From the NCBI GenBank assembly GCA_020446745.1, contig JAGREA010000058.1:1-32334 (forward strand): a stretch of DNA of 32,334 nt. Reading direction: 5' to 3'. Of this stretch, positions 17,354-24,586 are shown piece by piece. The position numbers and the translations under genes were made by a program. This DNA comes from Rhodobacterales bacterium (lineage in GTDB: Bacteria > Pseudomonadota > Alphaproteobacteria > Rhodospirillales > JACKKN01). Positions within the stretch are counted from its first letter, which is position 1; each line of letters opens with the position of its first letter. The notes beneath the pieces were generated by a model that was not told the DNA's origin, searched no databases, and saw only the letters and a list, made by a program, of their open reading frames with translations.

Positions 17354-17508
17354 CTGCTGAAACGGTGAACCAAGCTGCGCCAACCCTTCGAGACGGCCCT
17401 GCGGGCCTCCTCAGGGTGAGGTTTTTCAATATGTTACGCCCTCATGCTGAGGAGCGCCGAAGGCGCGTCTCGAAGCATTGTCTCTTCATGCGAGGCGCTT
17501 TTCAGCAG
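17354..17508 (+). repeat. Nested palindromic intergenic repeat (REP doublet or MITE-like)
   Basis: Two arms of about 36 bases form an inverted pair: 17386-17421 and 17440-17475. Their ends are exact complements (CTTCGAGACG against CGTCTCGAAG), TCCTCAGGGTGAGG pairs with CCTCATGCTGAGGA apart from two bases, and each arm holds its own small palindrome (GCCCTGCGGGCC and GCGCCGAAGGCGC). A further pair, CTGCTGAAA at 17354-17362 and TTTCAGCAG at 17500-17508, encloses the whole. Elements of this form are common between genes in alphaproteobacteria. It lies between a plus-strand and a minus-strand gene stop, where it could also end transcription from both sides. Confidence 0.75.
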
Positions 17509-17535
17509 TCTGCCTAAGCCATTTCCTCCGCCCCC

Positions 17536-18282
17536 CTACCAGCGCCGGTTGCGCACGTCCAGGCGGGTCTTCTGGTTGCCGTCGGCGTCGAAGTTGGCCG
17601 GGTCCAGCCAGGCCTCGAAGCGGGGCTTCAGGGCCAGCCAGTCCCGGTCCAGGATGGCGTACCAGGCGGTGTCGCGGTTGCGGCCCTTGTACACCACCGC
17701 CTGACGGAACAGCCCGTCGTAGGTGAAGCCCAGGCGCTGGGCGGCATGGCGCGAGCGGATGTTCAGGGCGTCGCACTTCCATTCATAGCGGCGGTAGCCC
17801 AGGTCGTCGAACGCCCGGCCCATCATCAGCACCATGGCCTCGGTGGCCGCCGGCGTGCGCTGCAGGCGCGGCGCCAGCACGATGTTGCCCACCTCGATCA
17901 CCCCGTGCTCGGGCTGGATGCGCAGGTAGGCGGCCACCCCGGCGGCCCGGCCGTCGCCGTCCAGGATGGCGTGGAACAGGGGGTCCTCGCCCTGGGCCGC
18001 GGCCTCCAGCCAGGCCCGCATCTCGGCCTCGGCGGCGAAGGGGCCCTGGGTCATGTAGGTCCACAGGCCCGGATCGCCCGGTTCGGTGACGGCGGCGAAC
18101 AGGTCGGCGCCGTGGCGGTCCGGGTCCAGGGGCTCGATGCGGCAATGGCGCCCGTCCAGGGGCGCGCGGGGCGGCCGGGCGGCGCCGGACCAGTGCGGCA
18201 ATGGGTCGCCGATGGGCTGGCCTAGGTCGTTGAGGCGGGGGGCGAAGGGGGGCGGCGTGGGAGTCATGGAAGACGGGGACAT
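17536..18282 (-). CDS. RimJ/RimL-like GNAT N-acetyltransferase
   Basis: This 248-residue protein belongs to the GNAT superfamily (COG1670 type). After a Pro-rich N-terminus of about 40 residues come the first strand RHCRIEPLDPDRHGADLF, the central strand VIEVGNIVLAP, the acetyl-CoA loop region RLQRTPAATEAMVLMM, and the closing RRYEWKCDALNIRSRHAAQR followed by LGFTYDGLFRQAVVYKGR. The NxxSRxxAxxLGF pattern is diagnostic of RimJ/RimL-like enzymes. The acceptor could be a protein N-terminus or a small molecule. ATG 18282 is chosen because AAAAGGAT lies upstream; ATG 18267 is the alternative. It diverges from the next gene across an AT-rich gap. Confidence 0.9.
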   Translation of the reverse strand: MSPSSMTPTPPPFAPRLNDLGQPIGDPLPHWSGAARPPRAPLDGRHCRIEPLDPDRHGADLFAAVTEPGDPGLWTYMTQGPFAAEAEMRAWLEAAAQGEDPLFHAILDGDGRAAGVAAYLRIQPEHGVIEVGNIVLAPRLQRTPAATEAMVLMMGRAFDDLGYRRYEWKCDALNIRSRHAAQRLGFTYDGLFRQAVVYKGRNRDTAWYAILDRDWLALKPRFEAWLDPANFDADGNQKTRLDVRNRRW

Positions 18283-18372
18283 GGGGGGAGAAATCCTTTT
18301 GTTTCCCGGTCCGCGCCGGAGTCGGCGGCAACCGGAAGTCCCACGCATTTTAAGCTTTTTGCCCGCAATTCC

Positions 18373-18402
18373 CTGACAAATTATTGTTTAGGGGGGTATG
18401 GT
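18373..18402 (+). promoter_or_regulatory. Possible promoter of the single-pass membrane protein gene
   Basis: CTGACA at 18373-18378 and TATGGT at 18397-18402 are spaced by 18 bases. An overlapping alternative is TTGCCC (about 18359) with TATTGT. Both lie in the AT-rich divergent gap 18283-18453. Confidence 0.35.
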
Positions 18403-18453
18403 CGCGCTTGGTATCCTTAAGCTAATTCGTTTCGCTACCGTACCGGAGACCCC

Positions 18454-19254
18454 ATGGCGGCCGCATACCATCACGGACACGACGCGACCCCCCACCCCCG
18501 TATCGGGCGGTTCCGCGCGCACCGTGACGACTTCGACCCCGACGAGATCGAGCTGGACGTGGACCTGGACGCCATCAACCACGGCGGCTGGGCGCCCGAA
18601 TGGCTGCGCGACCGCTTCCGCCGGCCCGGCTGGAAGGGCGCCGGCATCCTGGTGCTGCTGGTGGCCGTCAGCCTGGGGGCCCTGGGCCTGTTCGTGCAGA
18701 CCAACGAGTCCGGAGACGGCGAAGGCTGGTCCCTGTCGGGCACGGGCCTGCTGTGGGACGGTTTCCTGCGCAACCGCGGCCGCGAGGGGCCGCCCATCGG
18801 CGGCATCACCCTGGGCCTGTCGCCGTCGGCCGTGCGCGGCACCCACCCCAACTTGGCCATGGCCGAGGACGAGCTGGGCGATACCGTGGGCGCCTTCCAC
18901 TTCGAAGGGGCGCTCTACAACGTGTGGTTCGCCGACCTGCCCACGGGCGACAAGGCCTATCGCATCCAGTACAGCCAGGATTTCTTCAGCCTGTCGGAAG
19001 CCGACCTGCTGAGCCGCATGCGCGAACGCTATGGCCCGCCGGTGGTCAGCGAATGCCGCTCGGCCGGCCCGGCCACCCGCCGGGGCTGCCACCTGCGCTG
19101 GTGGGTGGGCGACAACCAGGCCCTGGACGCCGTGACCCGCACCCGCGCCACCGCCGACGGCGGCGTGAAGACCACCCTGACCATGACCCTGATCGATACC
19201 GATCTGGATGCCAAACGGGTGCATCTTCTACCAGCCGCGGGGCCAGAAGACTAA
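18454..19254 (+). CDS. Single-pass membrane protein, probably frameshifted near its C-terminus
   Basis: As annotated this is a 266-residue protein of no family I recognise. A His/Asp-rich cytoplasmic N-terminus (about 60 residues, with DPDEIELDVDLDAINHGGW) precedes one membrane segment (GAGILVLLVAVSLGALGLFV, residues about 66-86). An extracytoplasmic domain follows, with a segment GITLGLSPSAVRGTHPNLAM reminiscent of SmpA-like folds and a Cys pair (SECRSAGPATRRGCHLRW). The last residues in frame, VHLLPAAGPED, look unnatural. In the +1 frame the DNA continues as CIFYQPRGQKTNPPIQQR and on to LLRVFD, with stop at 19322-19324 and good codon use. The intact protein would then be about 290 residues. 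GGAG precedes the ATG. Confidence 0.75.
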   Translation: MAAAYHHGHDATPHPRIGRFRAHRDDFDPDEIELDVDLDAINHGGWAPEWLRDRFRRPGWKGAGILVLLVAVSLGALGLFVQTNESGDGEGWSLSGTGLLWDGFLRNRGREGPPIGGITLGLSPSAVRGTHPNLAMAEDELGDTVGAFHFEGALYNVWFADLPTGDKAYRIQYSQDFFSLSEADLLSRMRERYGPPVVSECRSAGPATRRGCHLRWWVGDNQALDAVTRTRATADGGVKTTLTMTLIDTDLDAKRVHLLPAAGPED

Positions 19255-19324
19255 CCCCCCGATCCAGCAGCGGATCAAGCGGCGCCAGCCCTTCGAGGCG
19301 GCCCTGCTGCGCGTTTTCGACTAG
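19220..19324 (+). pseudogene. Out-of-frame C-terminal continuation of the preceding gene
   Basis: These 34 codons plus stop lie in the +1 frame relative to the gene at 18454. All but two codons end in G or C, and the composition (Arg/Gln/Pro-rich then PFEAALLRVFD) is that of a protein end. The frame is blocked by TGA just upstream, so the shift must lie between about 19191 and 19254, most simply one extra G in the GGG at 19217-19219. Confidence 0.55.
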
Positions 19325-19338
19325 ATGAACTTGTTTGG

Positions 19339-20118
19339 CTAGATGTACTGGCCGCTGTCCACCTGCAGCACCTGGCCGGTGATGGCCCGGGCGTCGTCGG
19401 ACAGCAGGAACAGGCAGGCGGCGGCGATGTCCTCGGGCGTCGCCAGGTCGGGCAGCACGGCCTCGGCCCGGGCCTTGTCCAGGATCTCGGCCGGCAGGGC
19501 GCGCGCCATGTCGGTCATCACCATGCCCGGGGCGATGGCGTTGACGGTGACCCGCTTGCGGCCCAGCTCCCGCGCCGCGGTCTTGGTCAGGCCGATCAGC
19601 CCGGCCTTGGCGGCGGCATAGTTGGCCTGGCCGAACTTGCCCCGAATGCCGTTGATGGACGTGATGTTGACGATGCGCCCGCCCCCGGCGGCGGCCATGC
19701 CCGGCATCACCGCCTGGATCATGTTGAAGGCGCCGGTCAGGTTCACGTCGATCACCGCCTGCCATTCGCCGGCCGACATCTTGGCCAGGGACCGGTCGCG
19801 GGTGATGCCAGCGTTGTTGACCAGCAGCACCGGCGCCGGGTCCAGGCCGGCCACGGCCCGGGCGGTGGCGGCGGCGTCGGACACATCCACCCGGTGCGCC
19901 ACCAGGGCGCCGGGACCGGTGGCCGACAGGTCGGCGGGAACGGTGTCGGCCCAGTCGAACAGGTGCACGGTGGCGCCGCGGGCCGCCAGGGCGTCGGCGA
20001 TGGCCCGCCCCAGGCCCTGGAACCCGCCGGTGACCACGGCCGAAAGCCCGGCGAAAGCCGCCCGCGGTTCCGCCAGGGGCGCCGGCCCGCTGGTCCCCGT
20101 GTTGCCCGTCTCCGACAT
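19339..20118 (-). CDS. FabG/PhaB-like SDR (3-oxoacyl or acetoacetyl reductase)
   Basis: This 259-residue classical SDR has an intact catalytic set: the dinucleotide motif TGGFQGLG near residue 33, NNAG in LLVNNAGITRDRSLAKMS, the catalytic Ser in IVNITSINGIRGKFGQANY, and YAAAK with the catalytic Tyr and Lys. The combination NITSINGIRGKFGQANYAAA followed by KAGL and VTVNAIAPGMVMTDM is close to acetoacetyl-CoA reductases (PhaB) and FabG, so it likely reduces a 3-oxoacyl thioester with NADPH. No PHA synthase or thiolase gene is in the window to decide. GGAGGATCGAATATG gives a clear start at 20118; the longer frame to 20229 is not needed. A 22-residue Thr/Pro/Ala-rich N-terminal extension precedes the fold. 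Confidence 0.9.
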   Translation of the reverse strand: MSETGNTGTSGPAPLAEPRAAFAGLSAVVTGGFQGLGRAIADALAARGATVHLFDWADTVPADLSATGPGALVAHRVDVSDAAATARAVAGLDPAPVLLVNNAGITRDRSLAKMSAGEWQAVIDVNLTGAFNMIQAVMPGMAAAGGGRIVNITSINGIRGKFGQANYAAAKAGLIGLTKTAARELGRKRVTVNAIAPGMVMTDMARALPAEILDKARAEAVLPDLATPEDIAAACLFLLSDDARAITGQVLQVDSGQYI

Positions 20119-20136
20119 ATTCGATCCTCCGCACCC

Positions 20137-20165
20137 TTGACCCGGCACTAAATACGCATTAAAGT
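20137..20165 (+). promoter_or_regulatory. Possible promoter of the GNAT pair
   Basis: TTGACC at 20137-20142 and TAAAGT at 20160-20165 are spaced by 17 bases in the AT-rich gap (20119-20243) shared with the divergent SDR gene. The match is moderate. Confidence 0.35.
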
Positions 20166-20243
20166 ACCGAAATATTGAATTAAGCCTATCCGTCCCCCCG
20201 GCCCCTGTCAAGGCGCGGGGCGACCGCAACAGGGGAGGCCCGC

Positions 20244-20708
20244 ATGAGCGAGACCAGCGGCTACACGGTCCGCGCCCTCAAGGCCGAGGATTTCGACGCG
20301 GTGGTCGACATCGACGCCCGGATCCTGGGGCGCAACCGCCGGGAATTCTATGACAAGCGCCTGCGCACGGCCCTGGCCTTTCCCGACGGATTCATCGTCG
20401 TGGCCGCCGAGCGCGACGGCGCCCTGGCCGGGTTCGCCATCGCCCGCCTGCAGTCGGGCGAATACGGCGACGCCGGCCATACGGCGGTGCTGGACATCTT
20501 TGGCGTCCATCCCGACCACCAGCACGGCGGCCTGGGCCGCGTGCTGATGACCGCGGTGGAGGACCGCATGCGCAAGCGCGGGGTGGCCGAGGTCCGCACC
20601 CAGGTGGACTGGGACGAGCGGCCCATGCTGAACTTCTTCGCCGCCCTGGGCTTCGAGCCCGCCCCCCGGATCATCCTGGAGCGCCCCGCCTCGGACCGCC
20701 CGCAGTAA
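20244..20708 (+). CDS. GNAT family N-acetyltransferase (first of a paralogous pair)
   Basis: This 154-residue protein spans a single GNAT fold. Strand 1 is YTVRALKAEDFDAVVDID, followed by NRREFYDKRL, the strand VVAAERDGALAGFAIARLQS, strand 4 AVLDIFGVHPDHQH with the acetyl-CoA pyrophosphate loop HGGLGRVL (residues about 93-100), and the C-terminal MLNFFAALGFEPAPRIILER. It resembles RimI-like acetyltransferases, but the substrate cannot be told. GGGGAGG precedes the ATG. It closely resembles the next gene in layout and motifs, so the two arose by duplication. Confidence 0.9.
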   Translation: MSETSGYTVRALKAEDFDAVVDIDARILGRNRREFYDKRLRTALAFPDGFIVVAAERDGALAGFAIARLQSGEYGDAGHTAVLDIFGVHPDHQHGGLGRVLMTAVEDRMRKRGVAEVRTQVDWDERPMLNFFAALGFEPAPRIILERPASDRPQ

Positions 20709-20720
20709 CGCATCGCCCCT

Positions 20721-20772
20721 GAAGGCGCCCACGGAAGGCGCCCATGGAAGGCGCCCAGGGAAGGCACCACAG
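20721..20772 (+). repeat. Four 13-bp tandem repeats between the GNAT genes
   Basis: Units are GAAGGCGCCCACG (20721-20733), GAAGGCGCCCATG (20734-20746), GAAGGCGCCCAGG (20747-20759) and the diverged GAAGGCACCACAG (20760-20772). They abut the ribosome site of the second GNAT gene. The inner GGCGCC is itself palindromic. Each unit resembles an SD sequence only weakly. Confidence 0.9.
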
Positions 20773-20776
20773 GTGC

Positions 20777-20783
20777 AGGAGGA
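20777..20783 (+). promoter_or_regulatory. Shine-Dalgarno site of the second GNAT gene
   Basis: AGGAGGA lies 4 bases before the ATG at 20788 and decides against the GTG at 20773, which overlaps the repeat array. Confidence 0.75.
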
Positions 20784-20787
20784 AACC

Positions 20788-21327
20788 ATGCCCGATCCCG
20801 ACATCGACATCGCCCCGCGGCGCTTCGACGCCGACATCCCCGACTACAGCGACCCCAGCGGCGACGACTTCGTGGCCCTGGCCCGCGACAAGGTGACCGT
20901 TCGTTCCATGCAGCAGGCCGATCTGGCCGCCATGGTCCGCATCGACCGCAAGCACACCGGCCAGGACCGGCACGCCTATTACCAGCGCAAGCTGGCCGAG
21001 GTGATGAACGAGACCGGCATCCGCGTGTCGCTGGTGGCGGAAACCGACGGCCTGCCCGTGGGCTTCATCATGGCCCGGGTGGACTTCGGCGAATTCGGCC
21101 GCGCGGAATCGGCCGCCGTGATCGATACCATCGGCGTGGACCCGGGCTTCTCCCACGCCGGCGTGGCGGCGGCGCTGATGTCCCAGCTGATGGGTAACCT
21201 GTCGATCCTGCGGGTCGATACGGTGCGCACCACGGTATCCTGGAACGATTTCCCGCTGCTGCGGTTCATGGACCACAACGGCTTCCGCCCGGCCCACCGC
21301 CTGCTGCTGAAAAAGGCCATCACCTGA
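20788..21327 (+). CDS. GNAT family N-acetyltransferase (second of a paralogous pair)
   Basis: This 179-residue protein has a 36-residue acidic N-terminal extension (PDPDIDIAPRRFDADIPDYS), then a GNAT fold aligned with the upstream gene: VTVRSMQQADLAAMVRID, GQDRHAYYQRKL, LVAETDGLPVGFIMARVD, AVIDTIGVDPGFSH, and LLRFMDHNGFRPAHRLLL. The acetyl-CoA loop reads HAGVAAAL, so the second Gly of the usual GxG/A signature is Ala, which is tolerated in the family. Shared positions such as VRTTVSW against VRTQVDW show paralogy with its neighbour. The substrate is unknown. A strong terminator follows 50 bases downstream, so the pair is likely a bicistronic unit. Confidence 0.9.
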   Translation: MPDPDIDIAPRRFDADIPDYSDPSGDDFVALARDKVTVRSMQQADLAAMVRIDRKHTGQDRHAYYQRKLAEVMNETGIRVSLVAETDGLPVGFIMARVDFGEFGRAESAAVIDTIGVDPGFSHAGVAAALMSQLMGNLSILRVDTVRTTVSWNDFPLLRFMDHNGFRPAHRLLLKKAIT

Positions 21328-21377
21328 GGGCCGGCCCCTTCCCGTTTCACGTCAAGCCTCCCTGTTGACGCGCCTGC

Positions 21378-21411
21378 GGGCCCGGAGATCCCTCCGGGCC
21401 CCCTTTTTTTT
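21378..21411 (+). terminator. Strong Rho-independent terminator
   Basis: A perfect 10-bp stem (GGGCCCGGAG at 21378-21387 with CTCCGGGCCC at 21392-21401) closes a 4-base loop and is followed by eight T at 21404-21411. It ends the GNAT-pair transcript. A small inverted repeat (CGTCAA at 21350-21355, TTGACG at 21365-21370) lies just upstream. Confidence 0.92.
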
Positions 21412-21486
21412 GGTCCGTTACAAGGGTCTACCGGCCATGATACGCTGGCGCCAGTCCCAACGGCGATCGGCGCGGAAGGCCAGGCC

Positions 21487-21831
21487 ATGCACGACGAAAC
21501 GCTTCACCAGCAACGCCTGCTGCGGGAAATCGAGCATGCCACGCGGCTGGTCAACCGCGAGGTCATCAACCCGCTGATCCAGGAATTGACGTCCGACGAC
21601 CTGCTGCCGCTGATGGCCGTGGTGGCCAAGGCCCGGGGCAAGTACCTGGCCGCCATGTTCCGCATGACCGCCGAATCCCGCGACCACGTGCTGACCGCCG
21701 AGCAGGTGAAGGAACTGCGCGACCTGCGCGAGACCTACGAGGAAATCCTGGCCGGCGCCCGGGCCCTGGAAACGGCCATCGCGCGGGGCTACCTGGACGT
21801 CAAGTGGAAGGCCATGGGCGGCGACGACTGA
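21487..21831 (+). CDS. Small helical protein of unknown function
   Basis: This 114-residue protein is almost wholly alpha-helical by composition. Two long amphipathic helices are suggested (residues about 5-60 and 70-105), with heptad-like spacing of Leu/Ile/Val in QRLLREIEHATRLVNREVI and VKELRDLRETYEEILAGARA. There is no signal peptide, membrane segment or cysteine. Codon use is typical of neighbours. GGAAGGCCAGG precedes the ATG. I do not recognise a family. It lies alone between the GNAT terminator and the convergent purC gene, with 21 bases between the two stops. Confidence 0.75.
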   Translation: MHDETLHQQRLLREIEHATRLVNREVINPLIQELTSDDLLPLMAVVAKARGKYLAAMFRMTAESRDHVLTAEQVKELRDLRETYEEILAGARALETAIARGYLDVKWKAMGGDD

Positions 21832-21852
21832 GGCCGCCGCCCGGCGATCGGG

Positions 21853-22827
21853 TCAGGCATAGCCGGCCAGGTTGCGCCGCACCCGGTCCAGGATCGGGCC
21901 GTCCACCGTGCTGGCGTCGAAGGGCTGGCCGGTCACCGTTTCGAACAGCTTGATGTAGCGGCCGCTGAATTCCACCAGGGTGTCGGCGGGAATGGTCGGC
22001 ACCGGGTCCTTGTAGGGGTCGCAGCGGGCGGCGATCCACTGGCGCAGGAATTCCTTGTCCAGCCCTTCCGGGTTCTCGCCGGCCGCCTGGCGCTCGGCGT
22101 AGGTGTCGGCCAGCCAGTAGCGGCTGCTGTCGGGGGTCAGGATCTCGTCGGCCAGGGTGATGCGGCCGTTCTCGTCCACGCCGAACTCGAACTTGGTGTC
22201 GACCAGGATCAGCCCGCGCTCGGCGGCCTTCTCGCGGCCCCGGGCGAACACGGCCAGGGACTTTTCGGCCAGTTCGTCCCACTGGGCCTGGGTCAGGCGG
22301 CCCGAAGACACGATCTCGGCCGGGGTGATGGGCGCGTCGTGCTCGCCCACGTCGGCCTTGGTGGTGGGCGTCAGGATGGTTTCCGGCAGCTTCTGGTTCT
22401 TGCCCAGGCCATCGGGGAAGGTGATGCCGTACATCACCCGCTCGCCGCGCTGGTACATGGGCCAGATGGAGGTGTTGGTGGAGCCGGTCATGTAGTCGCG
22501 CACCACCATTTCCACCGGCAGCATGTCCAGGCGCTTGCACACCAGCACGTTGGGATCGGGATAGTCGATCACGTGGTTGGGGCACACGTCGGCCGTTTCC
22601 TCGAACCAGTAGCGCGCCGTCTGGGTCAGCACCTGGCCCTTGAAGGGCACGGCGGACAGCACGTGGTCGAAGGCGCTCTGGCGGTCGGTGGAGATGATGA
22701 TGCGTCGCCCGTCGGGCAGGTCGTAGTTGTCGCGCACCTTGCCCCGGTAGTGGTTGGGCAGTTCGGGCAGGGTGGCGTCGTCCAGCACGTTGTCCAGTTG
22801 GGCGCGGATCACATCGGGGTCGATCAT
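21853..22827 (-). CDS. purC: Phosphoribosylaminoimidazole-succinocarboxamide synthase
   Basis: This enzyme catalyses the SAICAR synthetase step of purine synthesis, joining aspartate to CAIR with ATP. The 324-residue length fits the long form seen in yeast Ade1 rather than the roughly 240-residue E. coli form. Diagnostic segments are [20 protein letters not shown] with the ATP loop near the N-terminus, [30 protein letters not shown] (CAIR site), [20 protein letters not shown] and [13 protein letters not shown]. It is monocistronic in this window and diverges from the MATE gene. A TTGACA on the minus strand (22921-22916) is a promoter candidate. Confidence 0.96.
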   Translation of the reverse strand: MIDPDVIRAQLDNVLDDATLPELPNHYRGKVRDNYDLPDGRRIIISTDRQSAFDHVLSAVPFKGQVLTQTARYWFEETADVCPNHVIDYPDPNVLVCKRLDMLPVEMVVRDYMTGSTNTSIWPMYQRGERVMYGITFPDGLGKNQKLPETILTPTTKADVGEHDAPITPAEIVSSGRLTQAQWDELAEKSLAVFARGREKAAERGLILVDTKFEFGVDENGRITLADEILTPDSSRYWLADTYAERQAAGENPEGLDKEFLRQWIAARCDPYKDPVPTIPADTLVEFSGRYIKLFETVTGQPFDASTVDGPILDRVRRNLAGYA

Positions 22828-22891
22828 GGTCGGTTCCAGAACCAGGTAGCGGGGACTCCCCGGCCGGGCCGGGAAGCGCGAAAAAAGGAGG

Positions 22892-22921
22892 CTGGTACCG
22901 CCCCCGACCCCCTTCTGTCAA
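22892..22921 (-). promoter_or_regulatory. Possible purC promoter
   Basis: On the minus strand a perfect TTGACA (22921-22916) is followed after 18 bases by TACCAG, a poor -10. The leader to the purC ATG would be about 60 bases and includes the small inverted repeat GGTTCTGGAACC. I see no PurR-like operator that I can support. Confidence 0.35.
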
Positions 22922-23046
22922 GGGCCGCTTGGATGGTGGCGGACATACCCCCATGCACAGGTGGTGATGGGGCTTGATCCCTGCCACCCCTGCCGCCACA
23001 TTCAGGGTTCCGCGCGCCCCCGTGGCACCCCCTCCGGAGCCCCGAC

Positions 23047-24411
23047 GTGACCGCCACCCCCGCCCCCGGCGCGCCCCAGCAAGGCGCGACCCCACCCGCC
23101 ACGCCGGGCAACCTGAACCGCCAGGTGTGGCGCCTGGCCGGGCCCATCATGCTGTCGAACATTTCGGTGCCGCTGCTGGGCCTGGTGGACACGGCCGTGG
23201 TGGGGCACCTGCCCGATCCCCGGTTCCTGGGCGCCGTGGCCGTGGGCGCCATGGTGTTCACCACGCTGTACTGGGCCTTCGGCTTCTTCCGCATGGGCAC
23301 CGGCGGCCTGACGGCCCAGGCCCGGGGCGCCGGCGACATGACCGAATCCCGCGCCATCCTGGGCCGGGGCATGGCCATGGCGGTGGTCGGCGGCCTGGGG
23401 CTGATCCTGCTGCAGGTGCCCCTGGGCCACCTGGCCCTGGCCCTGGTGGGCCCCAGCGAGACCGTGGCCCCCCTGTCCCAGAGCTATGTGTCGATCCGCA
23501 TCTGGAGCGCCCCGGCGGCGCTGATGAACTACGTGCTGCTGGGCTGGCTGCTGGGCATGCAGGCGCCCGGCAAGGCGCTGGTCATGGAAGCCGGCATGAA
23601 CGGCATCAACATCGTGCTGGACCTGCTGTTCGTGCTGCACTTCGGCTGGGGGGTGGAAGGCGTGGCCGCGGCCACCCTGATTGCCGAGGTGTCGGCCGTG
23701 TTCCTGGGCCTGGCGATGCTGCGCGGCACCCTGCGCCGCCACCCGGGCGCGTGGAGCCGGGCCCGCATCCTGGACCGCGCCAGCCTGGCGCGCCTGGTGC
23801 GCCTGAACCGCGACATCTTCCTGCGCTCCATGCTGCTGCACAGCGCCTTCCTGCTGTTCACCGCCATCGGCGCGCGCATGGGCGACACGGTGCTGGCGGC
23901 CAACGCCGTGCTGCTGAACTTCCAGTACCTGATGACCTATGCCCTGGACGGCTTTTCCGACGCCGCCCAGGCCCTGGTGGGCAGCGCCGTGGGGGCCCGC
24001 GACCGGCCCCTGTTCCGGGCCACGGTGGCGGCCACGGCCCGCTGGGCCCTGCTGTTCGCCTGCGGCTTCAGCCTGGCCTATGCCGTGGCCGGCGACAGGT
24101 TGATCGACCTGGTGACCGACATCCAGGAGGTGCGCGACCTGGCCCGGGCCTACCTGCCCTGGGCCATGGCCCTGCCCCTGGTGGCGGTGTGGAGCTTCCT
24201 GCTGGACGGCATCTTCCTGGGCGCCACGCGGGCGGCGGAAATGCGCAACGGCATGGTGGCTGCGGCCCTGACCTTCGCCGGCACGGCCTTCGGCCTGGTG
24301 CCGCTGATCGGCAACCACGGCCTGTGGGCGGCGATGATCCTGTTCATGCTGGCCCGGGCCCTGGCCCTGTGGGCCTACTACCCGCGCCTGTCCCGGGGCG
24401 TCGCCGCCTGA
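23047..24411 (+). CDS. MATE family efflux transporter (DinF/NorM-like)
   Basis: This 454-residue inner-membrane protein exports drugs or metabolites by Na+ or H+ antiport. After a Pro/Ala-rich N-terminus, twelve hydrophobic segments follow. The opening QVWRLAGPIMLSNISVPLLG with LVDTAVVGHLP, and GGLTAQARGAGD, are typical of MATE proteins of the DinF branch, and the second half has the matching DGFSDAAQALVGSAVGARDR. The start is GTG 23047 with CGGAGCC upstream. It diverges from purC across 219 bases and is followed by a GC-rich inverted segment without a clear T-run. The substrate cannot be predicted. Confidence 0.92.
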   Translation: MTATPAPGAPQQGATPPATPGNLNRQVWRLAGPIMLSNISVPLLGLVDTAVVGHLPDPRFLGAVAVGAMVFTTLYWAFGFFRMGTGGLTAQARGAGDMTESRAILGRGMAMAVVGGLGLILLQVPLGHLALALVGPSETVAPLSQSYVSIRIWSAPAALMNYVLLGWLLGMQAPGKALVMEAGMNGINIVLDLLFVLHFGWGVEGVAAATLIAEVSAVFLGLAMLRGTLRRHPGAWSRARILDRASLARLVRLNRDIFLRSMLLHSAFLLFTAIGARMGDTVLAANAVLLNFQYLMTYALDGFSDAAQALVGSAVGARDRPLFRATVAATARWALLFACGFSLAYAVAGDRLIDLVTDIQEVRDLARAYLPWAMALPLVAVWSFLLDGIFLGATRAAEMRNGMVAAALTFAGTAFGLVPLIGNHGLWAAMILFMLARALALWAYYPRLSRGVAA

Positions 24412-24586
24412 ACAGGCCGGCCGGCCGCCCCCCCGGCGGCACCTCCGCCCCCCGTCATGAAAAAGGCTGTTTCACGCCAAAGGTTTAGACGATACACTTC
24501 CGAAAACACGAACAAATACCGGTTCCACCAACGGGAAAGGGCGGCGTCCGGCGCGGGGAACGACCGGAAGCCGATAAGGGTGATCG

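Noticed and set aside
24412-24460. A GC-rich inverted sequence (GGCCGGCCGGCC and CCGCC...GGCGG) after the MATE gene
   Set aside because: Without a T-run it does not look like an intrinsic terminator; it is probably GC-rich chance.
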